64,000 bases of DNA from Haemonchus contortus (taxonomy: Eukaryota > Nematoda > Chromadorea > Rhabditida > Trichostrongylidae): the NCBI GenBank assembly GCA_000469685.2, contig LS997565.1, positions 9,306,505 through 9,370,504 on the forward strand. Reading direction: 5' to 3'. Shown here one piece after another: positions 13,301-24,822 of this stretch (its first letter is position 1; every line of letters begins with the position of its first letter). Both the position numbers and the translations under genes were made by a program. The notes below the pieces were generated by a model that did no database searches, had not been told where the DNA came from, and was given only the letters and a program-made list of their open reading frames with translations.

Positions 13301-16300
13301 TCAATACCCTCGAGCGCTTCCTTCCTTGAATTTCTCACAGATTAATTAGTTTCCAGCTATTTTGTGGAGCGCAAGGAGAACTTTATTTAATTTCGCTGAG
13401 TTTTTACTTCATGAATATAGAATGGAAAAGCTCATGCATTTCTCAGCCCATTGTATGGAACGATTTTTACTCGTAAGTGCAAAGGCACTTTGATGCAGAG
13501 TAAGCCGAAATAGTTGCTTCAGGGCTTAAAATGACTGTTACCACCTGGTAGTTTCTTGAGGTCAGAGAAGGTTCGTTTGTCTTAAATAAATCCAATCAAC
13601 TTCCATGAAAATGGCCTGGGCACTGCGTTACCTCATGGAAGCTCCCTCATGACCCTATAGGGAGCGTGTTGCGCTTGCCAAAGAAGTTGATGCGTCGTCG
13701 TCGTACTACGCCATGTACCTTTCCCATATCACATTGTCGATCTATTATTTCCCTTCCTGTTTCCCGTCGATAGAGAACGTGTCGTCTGATCGACCACCCG
13801 CCGCCAACGACAAATTTCTTCGTTGGCCACCAGTTGTGGGCGTGGCCGTTTCGAAGGCTGGGTACGGAATACATGGCAGTCGTTAGTGCTTTGCTCTTGG
13901 CTCACACGTTTCTGTCGACTCACTACTAATCAATACCAATCAATTCTGGTGATTCAAAATGGTATGTGCTCAGCCTACCTTTAAAACATGGTTTTTTTAC
14001 CTAGAAATTTGTGTGGTTTCGATTTTTACTCAGTCACTCACTTTGCATTTCTTATTAGAAGTCCGATCTATCGATCACTCTAGAAGGGTCGTGATAATTG
14101 TGATTCTACAGACATGGCATATTTCATTGAGCATCTTAGCAGATTTAATCTTTATTGATTGACTCCGATTTTTATTTATTTTTTAACAAAAGTTCCACCG
14201 GCCCTTTTCTACCCCCTTGCCTCTGACAAGAAAATATCAGAAGCAGTTAATCAACCGCTGGTTCATAGGCGCGCTTAGAAGTCTTGGCAAGCTAATGAGG
14301 CAATCACTAACCGGTAAAACATCAAGAGCGTTCTGAACGACTGAACTGATCCAAAATGCGCCACATGTTCGAGTTCTTTCAAACTACGGTACCATTTGAA
14401 TGGTTTTGACCTCGGTTACGGCATCAGACCACTAAGGATCATCAAGTGGCCCTGAAGGGTAAATGATCAATAAAGTAATTGCTATGAATGAATAAAATGA
14501 ATCGTCTATCTTCGTTATAATATCTCAATCTATGAAGTTATTCTTCCTTTCCGTCATTTACCAATGTTTACTGGTGAGCAGGTTAGGTCTGTAGGTCAAT
14601 ATGGTCTGTTTATGACTGCTTTCCATTCTTTCTTTCTTGTAAGATTGTCTAGACTGGATACATTTCCAGGGAGGTTTTCAAAATTCCATAAATTTTGAGT
14701 AAAATGTTTCTGCAATTATTGAAGGAATTCGCATGTATAGAGTGCCTTAGTAGACTCTATTAACGGCCATTTTACCTTATCTTCCTTTATGCTGCCGCTA
14801 AACGATTTCCCAGAAGCATCGAGGCTGATAGGAATGTATCATGAGAAGCAATGTTTGCACGAAAAGACCTCCTGGAATGTAACTAGAACACGCATATCTA
14901 GCGTGTTCAGAAAGAAACTAATCACTCAGCGAAGGACCTCTTTTTTGTAATTTTGAATTATGTTACCATATGTACTGAGGTTGTTTAGTAGTTAAGTGGC
15001 TGTCTGAAGGTTTCCACTCGTATAAATCAATGAAGCCTTCTGTTGCTCATGATTAAGACATATTTGGGAGTTTGAAATCATCCTGACAGTTGGTTGATCC
15101 AGGTATACCAATGTAAAAACAATCACAGGTTCCAATGGCTCTGGGCGTAAGTTGAGTGCATGGCGCATTCCCGAAATATTGACAACCACTTTATCACCAT
15201 TTTTCCATTTCCCTTGAAAATGGGCTTTTTAAGAAGAGCATAGAGAAGAAAGCGTGAAGGCACTTTCTACGCCTTTCTGCCATGGCCATAACTGTTTCAG
15301 TGCGTTATCATTGACGGGCAAGCTCTCCTTTGAGGAACACTCACATTCCTTAAGCAAATATACGACCCACGTCAGCCAGCTTACCATGCTGTCGAATGGC
15401 CAGCACAAGCCACCCACCCACCCAACCATCCTACGCTACATTAATCGCATTGGCACCCGGGTAGGCAAATTGTGTGTGTGGGGAAACATCTCGCTAAACA
15501 TCACCAATGGGCCATAACATCCTGATGTCAATATCCATAGAGACTGATAGTCGGCTTTATAATCTATTAATGGGTTTGATGTAACATCATCTTTCCAAAA
15601 ATAGCCATTCACTGGGCTAAGTACCGTACTGATGATAAAGTGTCAAATCGTGCGGATTCTCCAAGGGCGTTGTCATGTTCCGTGTAGAGTAGTGAGCAGG
15701 AGTACCAGATCTATACAGTAGACTCAGTCGAAGGCCAGGTAGCCGAACTGACTACCGGCTGACTGTAGGTAGACAGCGTGGGTTTGGGCGAATGATGTTC
15801 GGGACGACGTCGCCGTAGTATTCTCTAACTGTAAGTTCCCCAGATTAACCTGAAAGGTGTTGAGCGGGTACAGGAAAATCATACTAACTAGATCAATAAG
15901 TGTAGGGTACAGGAGTTGAATCGATATCCATCGAGGTATGCAACCGTCTCTGAAATGCACCACACATTTGATCAATGCTTCAAGTCCTAGGGATACAAGG
16001 AAGGAGTAATTCGTAGAGCTGAGGGATGGTGTGTCAAAAGATTGTTTTAAATGTGTGCGGTTGATAAAATCCCATACGAAACTGGCCCTCTTTTTTGGAA
16101 TTATGCATGAAAGGTATATTTCACTTTCTCATTTGAGCGAAATTAAGACTATCAAAGGCAGCATATCCCGTAAACCAGCCAGGAAAGCACCTGGACGGCT
16201 TTTTGATTGTTTCTCGCCCTTATAGCTTTGAGTTTTCCAGTTAAAGTCGATCGAACAACTTGTATGCTCCCAAAGAGAGAAAATTTCCGATTTGATCAAA

Positions 16301-17658
16301 TTGAACCATTAGGTTTGGCGTACCCTAGCTTCCATCTGCGTTTCCCAAAGCGCAATTCTGAAAATCCCTCCTACTTTCCCATCAACAACTTCATCTATCA
16401 TTATCAGTGCAAAGAATATTTCCTATCCTTAACCATTTCCCCTACCACGTCCGTTCCATGTAGAAGCTTTTTGTGCTATCAAATGCTCCCATGATATCAT
16501 TTGCATGACGTGTGCATGGCATATCTTTTCGTGGAAGTTCTGATGAATCCATGAGCAGGTCTCACTTTCATTAAGCCCTCTATGAAGGGAAAAATATGAA
16601 GCTGGATAGTCCTAGATTTGATTATTTTCGATTATAAAGTCTTATCATAGCTCTTCGGGATATGATTATTATCAAAACCTTGCTGAGCTATGAGAACACC
16701 ATAATGTTCTCTTCAACTCACTACAAGCAATTTGTATGCCAAGCACTCAAGCGCACAAGCGATCTGTTGACGTACACCCTTGTAATCACGTCATTCGAAC
16801 CCAAGATCGTTCCACCTACAGGTTTTCCGGGATGATTTTGAGAACCGTGTTCAACCTTTTTATTTTCACAGTAAAGTTATCATTCAGAGATGCTTACTGT
16901 AGGTTTATTTTTCTACATTTTTGCTCATTTATCCGACTAAAGGTCAGCAATGCTAATGCTATGGTAAAAGGAGAACCAGGAGACCAATTCAGTACAGAAA
17001 TCATTCAATTTTATGGGGTACGCCATGCATTTGATTGTTATTAGCAATCTGTAGCGTGATATAACAAAGAAGTGAAGAACAAATTAAAAAAAGAGCCCTA
17101 AAGTGATGCATTACGTATTCAACTCCCCGAGGGTACGAAAAGCAAATATCTAGAAATTTCGACAAATTTTCGGCTTTTCAGAGTATCGGTGCAGTGTTTA
17201 CCTTTCAAGCGACTGTTGGACTCCGCTTAATGTCATAGTTATAATAGCTTAGTCGTGAGCTCTTCTTATCATGCAATGCCGGCAGAGGCGTGACTATTTC
17301 TCTATGTGTCCAATCCTAAAACACTCAAGTATATAGAATATCCTGCAAAATAAGACGATTGTGGAATGCCCTGCAGTAGTAGATAATGTTTTATGGCAAG
17401 TCGAACCCTAAAACCAGAAGGTATTTGAAACAGATTAAGAGTAGAGAAGCAAGAACTCGAACAAACCCAGTTAACCCGCGGTTTGGCATAAGTACCTTTC
17501 CTACTGTCGGGCGAAGGGAGAGTAGAGCAAATGGAAAAGCTATCGTATAGTTTTCTGGCTAAACGAATGGACGAACTGTGGATTAAGTTCCTATAAGAAC
17601 GATTGAATGCCTCCAGTGGCACAAGACGTGGGAAGGAGAGTGGTTATCACGTGAGATG

Positions 17659-17899
17659 GGCGTAAGGAACGATTTTGGGTAATCGATTTGCCGCACGCGG
17701 CTGTCGCGGACCACTCATTCGCCGTAATTACAGCTCTAACGTTCTTCGTACAGCTCAATCGATATGCGATCATTATTTTATGCATAATTCTACTATCAGT
17801 ACTTTTGCTCTTGTATTTCTTACCTACTGCTGCATCCTGTTACATTCCTTCGCGCGCGACGCCCCTCTCACCGCGACGCGACCATTTCGTTCCTAACGC
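17659..17899. repeat. Possible inverted-repeat element with GC-rich arms
   Basis: GCGTAAGGAACG at the left and CGTTCCTAACGC at the right are inverted with one mismatch. Inside them lie CGCACGCGGCTGTCGCGG and CACCGCGACGCGACC, which resemble the arms of the GC-rich foldbacks near 49, 54 and 58 kb. Confidence 0.35.
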
Positions 17900-18408
17900 A
17901 CCACACTCGGTTATCACGAGTTAACCAGAGCAGACGTAATTGCTCCACTGAATGGAGGTCGAGTACTTGGCGCATACTGAAAAACTGGATAGCTCCTATC
18001 GGTCAACTATTATTCCTTCCTTAAACTAAATTGTGTGGAATCTGAATTGCAGAAGAAATCGTTTCCGCGGCGCGTCCCAACGTGCAATGGTCTTTCGCCA
18101 TCATTTCCGTCCTTTTTGTTCTTTGACTGGTTTCAGCGAAACTGCCTACCTGGAACTTCTTGAACACCCCCTTCAAATGATGGAATCTTTTCATCGACGG
18201 AAGATAGTTAACCTGAATTGCGTGCTATAAGGTCAGTATCCCAGAAAACCCTGAAAGTGACAGCACCAGGAACTCTGCAGGCATATATATAGTAACTCAT
18301 CCTGACTCACATGATCGCCTGCAATCTCCTACGATGCTATTCCTCAACACCTTCTGAAACATTGCCTGCTGATTGTTGCTATATCTCTGAATATGACTCT
18401 ACCCTTAA

Positions 18409-18999
18409 AGGCACGGTTCACGATAAAAAAGGTTACTGAGTTCTTCCTTTAGGAATACTCAGTGCCCCCCTTGGGTGGTAGAAGGGACCCTCTCGCTCCC
18501 ACAATTACGGCACTTAGTTAGGGCATAGTGGAAGTCCCGTTGCTGCCGTGGTTCGCTTTCCCGCCCTCGATCGATGTCACGTTAGACGAGTGTCGAGACA
18601 ATACAGATTGCTATTATTCGTTCTAGGACCCACGCACAATCGGCTAATCGCCGAGTGATGAGGCGATGTTTTTCTCCCATTCTTCTTTCTTCTGTTTTTC
18701 TTTTTGCTGCCGCGATCCCTTATTTAAATTCCTACTCCTAAAGGCTGAAAAAGGTGAGCTTCTTCTGCTGTGACTAGGATTTTTTTGTTTGTTTATGCTA
18801 ATAAGTGAATGAATTTTCGCTTACCATTGTCTGTTATTCGCACCAGGACCCACACGCGCGCAGTGAAACACACTGTATAGCTCGTCCGAACGCCCACTCT
18901 TCTTCATTTTTCTGGTCTCACTCTCATCCCCTATATTCGACCTTGTCTTCCATTTTTCATCATAATCTGGATTACTCAAAATAATCGTGAACTGTGCCT
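18409..18999. mobile_element. 591-bp MITE with TTAA target duplication, copy 1
   Basis: Ends AGGCACGGTTCACGAT and ATCGTGAACTGTGCCT (mirror with one mismatch), flanked on both sides by TTAA (18405-18408 and 19000-19003). TTAA duplication is the mark of piggyBac-type transposition. No transposase is present, so it is non-autonomous. It shares most of its length with 44370-45037 but lacks a block of roughly 80 bases near its right end. Confidence 0.8.
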
Positions 19000-19589
19000 T
19001 TAAGTCTATTTAAGAAATTCCGAAACACAATAGGAAACGGGAACTAAATCTGATCTCAAAATATCGTACGATGTGATATTATGTGATAAGGAGTGATATG
19101 ATATGTTATCCGTTCAAGGTAGGAAGAGCGGTAGTGCCATGTAGTCGCTATTGTATATTCGGTCGATGGGCAAACTTTTCTACCCATACCCTACTAGACG
19201 TCTCTCCCTTCAGGCTTGCTAAATGTGTACCGCACTTGCTTAAGACGCGCTCATTTTCTCAATGAAAGTCGCATGTATCGGCCTGTCTCCAAAATCCCAT
19301 GAAATTTTTATTTTTCATTTTTTAATTTACAATTGCAAGAAGGAGCGGAAGCTATGGTACTCCAATGGGTCTACAATAAATTGAGCTCTTTCGCATAGTA
19401 GGTGCACATTAAAAAGTCCCTAATCGTGTTCAATCTCGTTCATATGAGTTTTTGTAACACCCTTGGGATTCAGATCTGTTGAAAATGGCGTTATTCATCC
19501 CTTCACAATGTTATTATGTGATATCTTTCGGCTATTACTTGTGCCATATCCTTTTTCACTTGTCTCATGCAGATAAGTGAAGAGAGAAT

Positions 19590-20119
19590 ATATTATGAGT
19601 TTGTTGTTGTCTTGAACTCTTCACGAGGTTTTTAAATAACCTTTATTAGGCTGACGTTTCGGCGGAATCGCCTTCTTCAGAGCCTGAAAGGATCATATCA
19701 ATCTGTGATTATCCGACCAAACGTCTCCACCAACCCACTAAGTTCGAAACCCCCAGGGCACGCAGGTGGTCGAAAGGAGAACCACTCACCGTAACTTCGT
19801 GGATTCTTCGAAACCACCCAACTAGTGGCACCAACCGACCAGTGTCAGCGGGGGTACGTCTTCATCAAAGTCTGTCAGGGAAGGCCAATCTTATATAAGG
19901 CCGTAGCTCCCGCGTGATTGCGAGGCATTCTTCCCTACGATTCATTTTGGGATCGGTGACCTGTATCCAAAATGCCTCGAGGGTCTTACGCGCGCACACT
20001 TGCGACTCCTGTGCTACGACCTCCACGGTGACCTCAAATACGTCTCCGTTATGCTTGTTTATCCGATGGCTCCCTAAGGCAGTAGACTTTTTTAATCGTC
20101 TCATTCCATCTATGTGCTC
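19590..20119 (-). repeat. PLE terminal direct repeat, copy 1 (531-bp family)
   Basis: It matches 22576-23106 at a constant offset of 2987 bases over 531 bp, with no differences in the stretches I compared. It contains the ribozyme, the 3' UTR and the last ~255 bases of coding sequence. Confidence 0.9.
19648..19685 (-). ncRNA. Minimal type hammerhead ribozyme, PLE 3' copy
   Basis: On the minus strand the order is stem I AGGCU, core CUGAAGA, stem II GGCG-AUUC-CGCC, core GAAAC, cleavage triplet GUC, then AGCCU closing stem I (5 of 5 pairs). Stem III is only the A-U and C-G pairs with no loop, the extreme short form reported for Penelope elements, which are thought to cleave as dimers. One extra A precedes stem II. 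Confidence 0.85.
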
Positions 20120-21475
20120 CTTGACCCTCACGTGAAGTGGTCTTGCCGTTTCTCCTATATACTCATCACCACAAACCCGGCAAGTAATTCTGTACACCAC
20201 TCCAGACATGTTACAATCACCTTCCCTTCCAGCTGGACAAACCACACAGTTTGAGGTCGTACATAGGCGATCGTATATCCTGTTACGAATCAAGCGCTTC
20301 TTCAGATTGAAGGGTGGTACATTTACAATAGCTACTAAATTTTCCAAACCCGATCTCTTCAAGCACTTTCTAATGGAGGCGCTGACCTCATCAGAAATAA
20401 ATGGTAGTAGAAAAGGAGTCTTGCCTTCAATCGAGGTACTACCATGTCTGAGGATCACACCACCAGAAGAAGCTCTACGTGAAGTTGGAAAGTTGTAGTA
20501 GCCATTGGACCAAGCTATATCGCGTGCCATTTCAAGCGACTCTTTTCGCTCTTCCTCCCCAGTGCAGACCTTCCTAGCGGTGCGAAACATATTTCTAACG
20601 ACCGCTCGTTTCACGTAGAAAGGATGAGCTGAGTGATAATGGACAATGATGTTCTTATTGCTAGGCTTTCTGTACCACTTCGTAACAATCATATCACCCT
20701 GTAGCCTCACTTGAACGTTTAAGAAAGGAAGCCAATTTCCGGTCGGTTTCTCCCGTGTTAACTTAATGTGCTCTGATTGTGAATTAAGTAGGCCGAAACA
20801 CACATCTACTTCTTCCTGTGACGCACAGACTATGAAGCAATCATCGATATATCTGCAGTAAAGTAAGGGCAGATATTCCAGTACAGGCGCTTCAATCTTG
20901 GCCATAAAGGATATGGCCAACACAGGCGCCAATCGCTGCCCCATAGCCAAGCCTCTAGTCTGTGCGAAATACCTTCCCGACCACTTGAAAATGTTACAAC
21001 TGAGGCACTCCTTCACAAGTGTCATCAGTTGCGATATAGACAGCCCTCGCATACTAATTTCGTTCTGGTGCTGACTAAGAAGCTCGAATACGGCTTCCAT
21101 AGCAGACCCATTGCTGACATTTGTATAGAGAGCTTCTACGTCGAAGGATTCCATAACGCACGAACCACTGGGGTGCAGTGCGAAAAGGCGATCCAAAAAC
21201 ATTTGGGTGTTAGTGAGATGGGAAGGAATGAAGTTAAGGAGCTGCACTAGAATGGTATTAAGAAACCATGCGATTCGGTCAGTAGGACCACCCACGCAGC
21301 TTATTATAGGACGGACTTTTACGGAAGTGGGATTGATTGAAGCCAGGTCGTCTGCATCTAAAAACTTGTGCGTCTTTATGAGCAGATACAGGACTGGACA
21401 ACAAGGCGACTCAAGTTTGAGCCGTGTTGTTAAAGTTGAACTCAGCCCTGCAGACCGTGCTACTGAAACCCACAT
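19865..21475 (-). CDS. PLE reverse transcriptase with C-terminal GIY-YIG endonuclease (536 residues from this ATG)
   Basis: The RT copies element RNA by target-primed synthesis, and the GIY-YIG nuclease nicks the target. Motifs by residue: the PLE signature KTHK at about 34-37; RPIISCVGGPTDRIAWFLN at 55-73; motif A FDVEALYTNV at 111-120; motif B RGLAMGQRLAPV at 174-185; catalytic YIDD at 209-212; motif D NWLPFLNVQV at 247-256; motif E WYRKPSNKN at 267-275. A Cys-rich linker (CTTSNCVVC, then CRVC) precedes GVVYRITC and EYIGET, with the downstream Arg/His/Glu set of GIY-YIG nucleases. All RT catalytic residues are intact. The frame is open upstream of this ATG to about 21,600, so the ATG is probably internal and the true protein is a continuation of the 21589-22611 ORF broken by one base. 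Confidence 0.95.
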   Translation of the reverse strand: MWVSVARSAGLSSTLTTRLKLESPCCPVLYLLIKTHKFLDADDLASINPTSVKVRPIISCVGGPTDRIAWFLNTILVQLLNFIPSHLTNTQMFLDRLFALHPSGSCVMESFDVEALYTNVSNGSAMEAVFELLSQHQNEISMRGLSISQLMTLVKECLSCNIFKWSGRYFAQTRGLAMGQRLAPVLAISFMAKIEAPVLEYLPLLYCRYIDDCFIVCASQEEVDVCFGLLNSQSEHIKLTREKPTGNWLPFLNVQVRLQGDMIVTKWYRKPSNKNIIVHYHSAHPFYVKRAVVRNMFRTARKVCTGEEERKESLEMARDIAWSNGYYNFPTSRRASSGGVILRHGSTSIEGKTPFLLPFISDEVSASIRKCLKRSGLENLVAIVNVPPFNLKKRLIRNRIYDRLCTTSNCVVCPAGREGDCNMSGVVYRITCRVCGDEYIGETARPLHVRVKEHIDGMRRLKKSTALGSHRINKHNGDVFEVTVEVVAQESQVCARKTLEAFWIQVTDPKMNRREECLAITRELRPYIRLAFPDRL

Positions 21476-21588
21476 CCGATTTAGTCCACGGAGCTGCGTT
21501 TTGAACTCCTCATGAGAAGCTGGGCGATAGAGAGATGTGTCTCCCAGATGGTGTTCTGTTATTTCACAGTCGAGTTGTCTGGGAATTA

Positions 21589-22611
21589 CTACAAACTCTC
21601 CCCTTTATCACTGACGGACAACCTTATAGTTCGAGACTTTATCAGGTCTCGAATTTCCTTAATACCACGTGCTTGCTCCCTTGAAATATTAGATGTGATG
21701 TTTCGCTTTCGGAACCTACTCAGCACCTTAAAAACGTCGTCGGCAAAAACCCGGAAATTGGCATCGGAGTCAATGTGTGGTTCCTGTTGTTTGAAAAACG
21801 TAGCTGGGAAGGGAATGTTGAGCACATTTCTTACCTGCTCTGCCATTAAGGAGCCGTTATCACACCTAGCCCTATAACGGAGCCGATCTTGAAGTTCGTG
21901 TAGACTGCACATGATTTTTCGCATGACAGCTGTGGAAATGGGCTGCGAAGGTGAAAAACTTGGGCCCATTTCCAAGATCGAACGAGCGCAGTCAGATAGA
22001 GGGAAGCCTCCCAACACAGTGACTCGAGACTTAGACGAACTCCGCTGGCTAGTCACGTCGGCTTTATGATTTCCCGAAACCGGTTCAGCCACGATGCGCG
22101 ATGATCCCCCTTTAAAACCACATGTTGAACTGCAAAGGTCATCGAACTTTCTCTGTAAGGTGGCTTTAACCTTAGATCGGATAGAATCACAAATTGATAT
22201 AGATCCACTCACTATCCTCCTCCAAAGGTGCTCCTCCAAGAACTGTGCACAACAATGTTCCTTTGAAACACATTTGTTTAACAAAGTAAACATGTTATCA
22301 CGCTTTGCTCGAATTGCCATTCGAAGCAGTTTCATTTCGATGTCCAGCACTCTTGAGTCGCACCGTGAGCCGCTGAATAGATCGCCCAACTTCTTCTTCG
22401 AAATGAATTTCGGAACCACGCGGTGATCCAAACAGCGACGGAGAAAAGTGATCCCTTGACGAGCTAAGACAATTTTCTGTCTTAGCGATAAGACTTCTTT
22501 TACGAGCCGTTCGTATCGAGCTGGCACATCGCGAAGTAAGTTCCATGTACGGCTTTCTATGAACCTCGGCATGATTATATTATGAGTTTGTTGTTGTCTT
22601 GAACTCTTCAC
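21589..22611 (-). CDS. PLE ORF, N-terminal part (about 340 residues)
   Basis: This is the N-terminal region of the PLE polyprotein, rich in basic and helical sequence (for example RDVPARYERLVKEVLSLRQK). It ends with the text that precedes the RT core in PLEs (REQARGIKEIRDLIKSRTI, then SVSDKGES). The first ATG, at 22611, lies inside the terminal repeat, 24 bases past the ribozyme; a second ATG at 22572 lies just beyond it. The stop at 21589 appears to be caused by a frameshift: the following codons continue in another frame that is open into the RT ORF, and the break sits in a run of four Cs on the plus strand (21600-21603). Full PLE proteins are usually one ORF of about 800-1,000 residues, consistent with these two ORFs being one gene. 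Confidence 0.85.
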   Translation of the reverse strand: MKSSRQQQTHNIIMPRFIESRTWNLLRDVPARYERLVKEVLSLRQKIVLARQGITFLRRCLDHRVVPKFISKKKLGDLFSGSRCDSRVLDIEMKLLRMAIRAKRDNMFTLLNKCVSKEHCCAQFLEEHLWRRIVSGSISICDSIRSKVKATLQRKFDDLCSSTCGFKGGSSRIVAEPVSGNHKADVTSQRSSSKSRVTVLGGFPLSDCARSILEMGPSFSPSQPISTAVMRKIMCSLHELQDRLRYRARCDNGSLMAEQVRNVLNIPFPATFFKQQEPHIDSDANFRVFADDVFKVLSRFRKRNITSNISREQARGIKEIRDLIKSRTIRLSVSDKGESL

Positions 22612-22634
22612 GAGGTTTTTAAATAACCTTTATT

Positions 22635-22672
22635 AGGCTGACGTTTCGGCGGAATCGCCTTCTTCAGAGCCT
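22635..22672 (-). ncRNA. Minimal hammerhead ribozyme, upstream direct copy
   Basis: Same core and stems as the copy at 19648. Predicted cleavage after GUC would leave an RNA starting AGCCUAAUAAAGG, about 28 nt upstream of the ATG at 22611. Confidence 0.85.
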
Positions 22673-22851
22673 GAAAGGATCATATCAATCTGTGATTATC
22701 CGACCAAACGTCTCCACCAACCCACTAAGTTCGAAACCCCCAGGGCACGCAGGTGGTCGAAAGGAGAACCACTCACCGTAACTTCGTGGATTCTTCGAAA
22801 CCACCCAACTAGTGGCACCAACCGACCAGTGTCAGCGGGGGTACGTCTTCA

Positions 22852-23106
22852 TCAAAGTCTGTCAGGGAAGGCCAATCTTATATAAGGCCGTAGCTCCCGC
22901 GTGATTGCGAGGCATTCTTCCCTACGATTCATTTTGGGATCGGTGACCTGTATCCAAAATGCCTCGAGGGTCTTACGCGCGCACACTTGCGACTCCTGTG
23001 CTACGACCTCCACGGTGACCTCAAATACGTCTCCGTTATGCTTGTTTATCCGATGGCTCCCTAAGGCAGTAGACTTTTTTAATCGTCTCATTCCATCTAT
23101 GTGCTC
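22852..23106 (-). pseudogene. Short C-terminal PLE ORF fragment in the direct terminal copy
   Basis: This is the tail of the GIY-YIG region (text from EHIDGMRRLKKSTALG to the usual stop), lying in the 531-bp direct repeat upstream of the main unit. It ends abruptly at 23106, where the inverted copy begins. It is a truncated duplicate and not a gene. Confidence 0.85.
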
Positions 23107-23107
23107 A

Positions 23108-24605
23108 TTTAGATGCAGACGACCTGGCTTCAATCAATCCCACTTCCGTAAAAGTCCGTCCTATAATAAGCTGCGTGGGTGGTCCTACTGACCGAATCGC
23201 ATGGTTTCTTAATACCATTCTAGTGCAGCTCCTTAACTTCATTCCTTCCCATCTCACTAACACCCAAATGTTTTTGGATCGCCTTTTCGCACTGCACCCC
23301 AGTGGTTCGTGCGTTATGGAATCCTTCGACGTAGAAGCTCTCTATACAAATGTCAGCAATGGGTCTGCTATGGAAGCCGTATTCGAGCTTCTTAGTCAGC
23401 ACCAGAACGAAATTAGTATGCGAGGGCTGTCTATATCGCAACTGATGACACTTGTGAAGGAGTGCCTCAGTTGTAACATTTTCAAGTGGTCGGGAAGGTA
23501 TTTCGCACAGACTAGAGGCTTGGCTATGGGGCAGCGATTGGCGCCTGTGTTGGCCATATCCTTTATGGCCAAGATTGAAGCGCCTGTACTGGAATATCTG
23601 CCCTTACTTTACTGCAGATATATCGATGATTGCTTCATAGTCTGTGCGTCACAGGAAGAAGTAGATGTGTGTTTCGGCCTACTTAATTCACAATCAGAGC
23701 ACATTAAGTTAACACGGGAGAAACCGACCGGAAATTGGCTTCCTTTCTTAAACGTTCAAGTGAGGCTACAGGGTGATATGATTGTTACGAAGTGGTACAG
23801 AAAGCCTAGCAATAAGAACATCATTGTCCATTATCACTCAGCTCATCCTTTCTACGTGAAACGAGCGGTCGTTAGAAATATGTTTCGCACCGCTAGGAAG
23901 GTCTGCACTGGGGAGGAAGAGCGAAAAGAGTCGCTTGAAATGGCACGCGATATAGCTTGGTCCAATGGCTACTACAACTTTCCAACTTCACGTAGAGCTT
24001 CTTCTGGTGGTGTGATCCTCAGACATGGTAGTACCTCGATTGAAGGCAAGACTCCTTTTCTACTACCATTTATTTCTGATGAGGTCAGCGCCTCCATTAG
24101 AAAGTGCTTGAAGAGATCGGGTTTGGAAAATTTAGTAGCTATTGTAAATGTACCACCCTTCAATCTGAAGAAGCGCTTGATTCGTAACAGGATATACGAT
24201 CGCCTATGTACGACCTCAAACTGTGTGGTTTGTCCAGCTGGAAGGGAAGGTGATTGTAACATGTCTGGAGTGGTGTACAGAATTACTTGCCGGGTTTGTG
24301 GTGATGAGTATATAGGAGAAACGGCAAGACCACTTCACGTGAGGGTCAAGGAGCACATAGATGGAATGAGACGATTAAAAAAGTCTACTGCCTTAGGGAG
24401 CCATCGGATAAACAAGCATAACGGAGACGTATTTGAGGTCACCGTGGAGGTCGTAGCACAGGAGTCGCAAGTGTGCGCGCGTAAGACCCTCGAGGCATTT
24501 TGGATACAGGTCACCGATCCCAAAATGAATCGTAGGGAAGAATGCCTCGCAATCACGCGGGAGCTACGGCCTTATATAAGATTGGCCTTCCCTGACAGAC
24601 TTTGA
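23108..24605 (+). pseudogene. Inverted, 5'-truncated copy of the PLE RT/GIY-YIG gene
   Basis: The open frame starts inside the RT just after the KTHK motif (text LDADDLASINPT) and runs to the normal stop at 24605. It contains motifs A, B, C (YIDD), D and E and the full GIY-YIG domain. The translation is identical to the minus-strand copy over about 476 residues. It has no start or N-terminal region of its own, so it is probably not expressed as a functional protein, although its catalytic residues are all intact. It mirrors positions 21362-19590 (coordinates sum to 44470). Confidence 0.9.
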
Positions 24606-24784
24606 TGAAGACGTACCCCCGCTGACACTGGTCGGTTGGTGCCACTAGTTGGGTGGTTTCGAAGAATCCACGAAGTTACGGTGAGTGGTTCTCCTTTCGA
24701 CCACCTGCGTGCCCTGGGGGTTTCGAACTTAGTGGGTTGGTGGAGACGTTTGGTCGGATAATCACAGATTGATATGATCCTTTC

Positions 24785-24822
24785 AGGCTCTGAAGAAGGC
24801 GATTCCGCCGAAACGTCAGCCT
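24785..24822 (+). ncRNA. Minimal hammerhead ribozyme, inverted copy
   Basis: Plus-strand copy: AGGCT 24785-24789, CTGAAGA 24790-24796, stem II, GAAAC, GTC 24815-24817, AGCCT 24818-24822. Predicted cleavage is after 24817. An AATAAA lies two bases past the stem. Confidence 0.85.

Larger units (their letters stand above)
1..17600. other. Gene-free stretch
   Basis: Apart from the foldback at 4204 and the direct repeat at 1310, I find no protein motif, spliced gene, tRNA or rRNA on either strand. Open frames are short and read as chance. Degraded repeats are likely but not classifiable by eye. Confidence 0.6.
22576..23106 (-). repeat. PLE terminal direct repeat, copy 2 (upstream pseudo-LTR of the main unit)
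   Basis: This is the direct copy of 19589-20119. It places a ribozyme immediately upstream of the main ORF start (ATG 22611) and is joined at 23107/23108 to the inverted copy. Confidence 0.9.

Noticed and set aside
20208..21250. Open frames antisense to the PLE RT and their mirror copies in 23220-24556
   Set aside because: They are shadows of the RT and GIY-YIG coding sequence and duplicate exactly with it.
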